This document shows positions 61,147 through 64,000 of a stretch of DNA of 64,000 nt, one piece after another (position 1 is the stretch's first letter; each line of letters starts with the position of its first letter). This stretch comes from Virgisporangium aliadipatigenens. GTDB lineage: Bacteria; Actinomycetota; Actinomycetes; Mycobacteriales; Micromonosporaceae. The stretch covers positions 1-64,000 of the forward strand of contig NZ_BOPF01000048.1 in NCBI RefSeq assembly GCF_016863615.1. The letters are read 5' to 3'. A program made the position numbers and the translations under genes. Below the pieces are notes generated by a model. It did no database searches. It saw only the letters and a program-made list of their open reading frames with translations, and was not told the origin of the DNA.

Positions 61147-61557
61147 CTATGGCGCGGGGCGGCGGCGACGTAGCCACGCGTGCGCCACCGCCAACGGGAC
61201 GATCCCCACCGGATACCACCACAGGTCCACGGGATCGAACCGGATACCGAGCACCAGCCGCGCCAACAGGCTACGGGTGGCCAACTCGGCCGGGATGCCG
61301 GTGAGCTGGAAGCACTCCATCGCCCAGCACCACGCCCACGCGACGGTGGCGGCCACCCACGGCGAACGGCGCGGCCACACCGCCAGCACCCCGACGTACG
61401 TCATCGAGGCGTAGAGCGCGGTGCCCGAATACTGTTCGAGGCGGCCCGTGCTCTCCAGCGCACCGGCGCTCGCCGCGCGGATCGCCAATGCGACGGCGAG
61501 GAATCCGGCCGCCGCGGCGAGCATCAGCAGTCGGAACCTCAGCCGTTGTCCACCCAC
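61147..61557 (-). CDS. Small DUF2809-type membrane protein
   Basis: Predicted protein of 136 aa with four membrane spans and little polar sequence: RLLMLAAAAGFLAVALAIRA, a Trp-rich WVAATVAWAWCWAMECFQL span and VDLWWYPVGIVPLAVAH. The pattern ECFQL ... F.p.DL..Y..G matches DUF2809/VanZ-like proteins of unknown function. The GTG start lies 19 bases inside the end of the PIG-L gene on the same strand, so they are co-translated. Confidence 0.72.
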   Translation of the reverse strand: MGGQRLRFRLLMLAAAAGFLAVALAIRAASAGALESTGRLEQYSGTALYASMTYVGVLAVWPRRSPWVAATVAWAWCWAMECFQLTGIPAELATRSLLARLVLGIRFDPVDLWWYPVGIVPLAVAHAWLRRRRPAP

Positions 61558-62306
61558 GGCGGCGGCCCCTCGAAGCCGAGGTTGTACACCTCGAACAGCA
61601 CCGCCTCCTCGACCCCCAGCCGCGGACCGTCGTTGCGGGCGATCCAGGTGAGGAAGGGCCCCGGCTCCGGCCCGCCCCCGCCGAGGCCCTTGGTGTACTC
61701 GGCGTGCGCGGCCAACGAGGCGATACCCCGCTGCAGCGGTTCACCGGTGATGTCCACGCCGTGCGTGGGCTGCATGGCGCCGCCGTAGCACACGTAGCGC
61801 ACGCCGCCCCAGGGCTCCAGGCCCTCGTCGGCGAGTTCCGGGAAGATCCACCGGTTGCCGGCGTCCCGGGCGGCGTCGAGGGCGGCGAGACCGACGGCGC
61901 GGTGGTCGGCCTGGTTGGCCATGCCACCGGGGAACTTCAGCTCGAACGAGCCGGAGATGATCACCTCGGGCCGGTGCCGGCGGATCGCGCGGGTGATGTC
62001 GCGGCGCAGGTCCACGCCGTACTCGACGACCCCGTCGCGGTAGTCCAGGAACTCCACCACGTCGACGCCCACCTCGCGGGCGCCGGCGCGCTCCTCGCGT
62101 TCGCGCAGCGGCGCCGCCTCGGCGGGATCCAACCCGTCGATCCCGGCCTCGCCGCGGGTGGCGAGCAGGTACGTCACGCGCTTGCCCTGCGCGGTCCAGC
62201 GGGCCACGGCCGACGCCGCGCCGTATTCGATGTCGTCCGGGTGCGCGACCACGGCGAGGCAGCGTTCCCAGTCCTCCGGCAGAGCCGGCAGCAGCGGTGC
62301 GGTCAT
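61539..62306 (-). CDS. PIG-L/LmbE-family deacetylase
   Basis: Predicted protein of 255 aa. The zinc-site motif AHPDDIEYG near the start, the late Asp/His-containing NQADHRAVGLAALDAARDA, and EVIISGSFEL define the family, whose members remove N-acetyl groups from sugars such as the mycothiol precursor. It is not obviously MshB. Substrate is open. It overlaps the small membrane protein downstream and is divergent from the HSL-type esterase, with 29 bases between starts. Confidence 0.9.
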   Translation of the reverse strand: MTAPLLPALPEDWERCLAVVAHPDDIEYGAASAVARWTAQGKRVTYLLATRGEAGIDGLDPAEAAPLREREERAGAREVGVDVVEFLDYRDGVVEYGVDLRRDITRAIRRHRPEVIISGSFELKFPGGMANQADHRAVGLAALDAARDAGNRWIFPELADEGLEPWGGVRYVCYGGAMQPTHGVDITGEPLQRGIASLAAHAEYTKGLGGGGPEPGPFLTWIARNDGPRLGVEEAVLFEVYNLGFEGPPPWVDNG

Positions 62307-62335
62307 CAGGCCACGTTACCGGGGAGAATGGGTCC

Positions 62336-63235
62336 ATGGATCCGGACCGACTGCATCCGCAGGCCCGCGCCGCGCTCGGCGGGCAGCACCGCGACCCGTT
62401 GACGGTCGACAACCTCGACGCGGTGCGCCGCGGCATGCGCGACGCCACGGCGCAGGAGGTCGGCCCCGGCCGTCCCGTGCGCCGGGTGCTCGACCTGGAC
62501 GCCGCCGGCGTGCCGGTGCGGCTCTACGACGACGGCACCGCCGACGCGGCACCGGTGCTGCTGTGGGCGCACGGCGGCGGCTGGGTGCTCGGCGACCTCG
62601 ACACCCACGACGGGCTGTGCCGGTCCCTGGCGCTGGAGACCGGATGGGCGGTGCTGGCGGTGGACTACCGCCGGGCGCCGGAGCACCCGTATCCGGCGGC
62701 GATCGAGGACCTCGAACGGGTGCGCGGCTGGCTCGAGGCCTCCGGACGCGCGCACGGCCTCGACCCGGAGCGGGTCGCCGTGGCGGGTGACTCCGCCGGT
62801 GGGCAGCTGGCGACGGTGGTCGCCCGCCGCGCCCGCGACGCCGGCCGGCCGGTGGCCGCCCAGGCGCTGGTCTGCCCGGTCGTCGGCCCCGCGACGGACT
62901 ACCCGCCGTTGGACGCGTACGGTCTGCACCGCGACGAGATGCGTTTCTTCTGGAACGCCTACGCGCCGGCCGGCGTCGATCGCGACCATCCCGACCTGGA
63001 CCCGCTGCGGGCCGACCTGTCCGGGATGCCGCCCACGGTGATCATCACGGCGGAGCTGGACGTGCTGTGCGCCGAGGCGGAGGAGTACGCCGCGCGCCTG
63101 GCGGCGGCCGGTGTGCCGGTGGTCTGCTCCCGCTATACGGGCCTGATCCACAATTTCCCGCGCAAGCTCGCGCTCTTCGACGCGGCCCCGTTCGCCATCG
63201 CGCAGATAGCGGCCGCGCTGCGGCGGTGGGCGTGA
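62336..63235 (+). CDS. HSL-family alpha/beta hydrolase (esterase)
   Basis: Predicted protein of 299 aa, cytoplasmic. HSL motifs are HGGGWVLGD for the oxyanion hole, VDYRRAPEHPYPAAIED, nucleophile Ser in GDSAGGQLA, Asp in ITAELDVLCAEAEEYA and His in GLIHNFPR. Members hydrolyse short acyl esters. The ATG at 62336 has GGGGAGA before it. It is followed by the uracil-DNA glycosylase gene after 28 bases on the same strand. Confidence 0.92.
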   Translation: MDPDRLHPQARAALGGQHRDPLTVDNLDAVRRGMRDATAQEVGPGRPVRRVLDLDAAGVPVRLYDDGTADAAPVLLWAHGGGWVLGDLDTHDGLCRSLALETGWAVLAVDYRRAPEHPYPAAIEDLERVRGWLEASGRAHGLDPERVAVAGDSAGGQLATVVARRARDAGRPVAAQALVCPVVGPATDYPPLDAYGLHRDEMRFFWNAYAPAGVDRDHPDLDPLRADLSGMPPTVIITAELDVLCAEAEEYAARLAAAGVPVVCSRYTGLIHNFPRKLALFDAAPFAIAQIAAALRRWA

Positions 63236-63263
63236 TGTCGTACCGCCCCGGTACATTCCCCCG

Positions 63264-64000
63264 GTGACCGCGGACACCACCACCACCGGCCCGAAGCGTC
63301 CGGTCTATCTGCTCGACTTCATGCCCGAGGACTGGCGTGCGGCCCTGACCCCGCACGTCGACCGCGACACCGTCGCCCGGCTGTCGGACTTCGTCGTGGC
63401 GGAGTACCGCGCGGGCACGGTGTACCCGCCGAAGCAGGAGATCTTCGCCGCCTACCGGCTCTGCCCGCTGGAGAGCACCCGGGTCATCATTCTCGGCCAG
63501 GACCCGTACATGCGGCGCGGCCAGGCACACGGCCTCAGCTTCAGCGTCCGGGAGGGCGTGCCCGTTCCGCCGTCGCTGCGCAACGTCTATCAGGAGATGT
63601 ACGACGACCTGGGCGTCACGCCGCCGCCGTCGGGCAACCTGACCGCCTGGGCGCGGCAGGGCGTGCTGATGCTCAACGCCGTGCTGACGGTTCGCGAGGG
63701 CAGCCCCAACTCGCACAAGGGACGCGGCTGGGAAAACGTCACCGACGCGACGATCCGCGCCCTCGACGAGCTGCCGCGCCGGATCGTGTTCGTGCTGTGG
63801 GGCGCGGCCGCCAAGGCGAAGGCGCCGCTGATCACCAACCCGCTCCACGTGGTGGTCAAGGCCGGGCACCCGAGCCCGATGAACACCTCCGGGTTCCTCG
63901 GCAGCCGGCCGTTCAGCAAGATCAATGCCGCGCTGGTCGACGCGGGCACCACGCCGGTGCGCTGGTCGCCCGCGATGCCGCCGCCGCAGCGCACCCCGGC
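63264..64000 (+). CDS. ung: Uracil-DNA glycosylase, family 1 (3' end outside window)
   Basis: The frame is open from a GTG at 63264 to the window edge (245 codons read) and has no stop, so the gene is incomplete here. Family 1 UNG motifs are all present: water-activating loop GQDPYMRRGQAHGLSFSV with catalytic Asp80, NLTAWARQGVLMLNAVLTVREG, SHKGRGWE, and the leucine/His loop HPSPMNTSGFLGSRPFS with His202. It removes uracil from DNA to start base-excision repair. Length so far is already close to the family norm, so only a few residues are missing. Confidence 0.93.
   Translation, partial: MTADTTTTGPKRPVYLLDFMPEDWRAALTPHVDRDTVARLSDFVVAEYRAGTVYPPKQEIFAAYRLCPLESTRVIILGQDPYMRRGQAHGLSFSVREGVPVPPSLRNVYQEMYDDLGVTPPPSGNLTAWARQGVLMLNAVLTVREGSPNSHKGRGWENVTDATIRALDELPRRIVFVLWGAAAKAKAPLITNPLHVVVKAGHPSPMNTSGFLGSRPFSKINAALVDAGTTPVRWSPAMPPPQRTP

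Noticed and set aside
61539-62306. mshB assignment for the PIG-L gene
   Set aside because: The HPDD motif fits the whole LmbE family; nothing in the sequence or neighbours specifically supports mycothiol biosynthesis.

Overview
The window is about 64 kb of very GC-rich DNA. Codon third positions are strongly G/C, GTG starts and 4-base start/stop overlaps are common, and there are Tat-type and Sec-type signal peptides and many secreted enzymes with carbohydrate-binding modules (CBM2, CBM13). This fits a soil or plant-litter actinomycete, more likely a 'rare' genus of the Micromonosporaceae/Pseudonocardiaceae type than anything I can name. No tRNA, rRNA, CRISPR array, phage gene or transposase was seen.

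Layout. 0-3.5 kb: a secreted SMP-30-like propeller protein and an unusual Hsp70-ATPase/TM/WD40 protein. 3.5-11.4 kb: an IclR regulator followed by a xylo-oligosaccharide uptake and breakdown operon: lipoprotein binding protein, a single-chain fusion of both ABC permeases, an intracellular GH10 and a GH120 beta-xylosidase. 11.4-14.5 kb: an oxidative pair of PQQ-type sugar dehydrogenase and lactonase. 14.7-20.5 kb: divergent GH59 and GH141-like secreted enzymes with palindromic operators and a GntR/FCD regulator. 20.5-26.5 kb: a secreted esterase-like hydrolase, a second sugar ABC importer and a CE3-type esterase. 26.5-30.1 kb: TetR, a siderophore-interacting-type flavoprotein and a three-domain flavin/2Fe-2S redox fusion. 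30.1-48.7 kb: the core hemicellulose locus with GH127, GH62, GH10, GH43, GH27, two CE1 esterases, a second GH43, an unassigned CBM2 hydrolase and another GH10. It includes a membrane-anchored ECF sigma factor with a C-terminal AbfB (arabinose-binding) domain. 48.8-64 kb: mostly general functions: ArsR-SulP, secreted endonuclease, AI-2E-type permease, two-component system with an ABC exporter, EEP phosphatase, YwqG-like protein, MarR-epoxide hydrolase, a small membrane protein with a PIG-L deacetylase, an HSL-type esterase, and the 5' part of uracil-DNA glycosylase running off the end.

How the parts work together. Extracellular xylanases cut the glucuronoarabinoxylan backbone. GH62, GH43 and GH127 remove arabinose, GH27 removes galactose, and the CE1 and CE3 esterases remove feruloyl or acetyl groups. 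CBM2 and CBM13 modules keep these enzymes on the substrate. Oligomers enter by the two ABC importers, neither of which has its own ATPase here, so a shared MsiK-like ATPase elsewhere is expected. They are finished inside by GH10 and GH120. Control appears layered: IclR on TCGAAAT motifs, GntR probably on CATCATACGTCTGATG, CGAAACTTTCG boxes at xylanase promoters, TTACCGGTAA sites in the GH43/GH27 divergent region, and possibly the sugar-binding sigma factor as a direct extracellular arabinan/arabinoxylan sensor. Functional calls are from motif reading only; no database search was possible.
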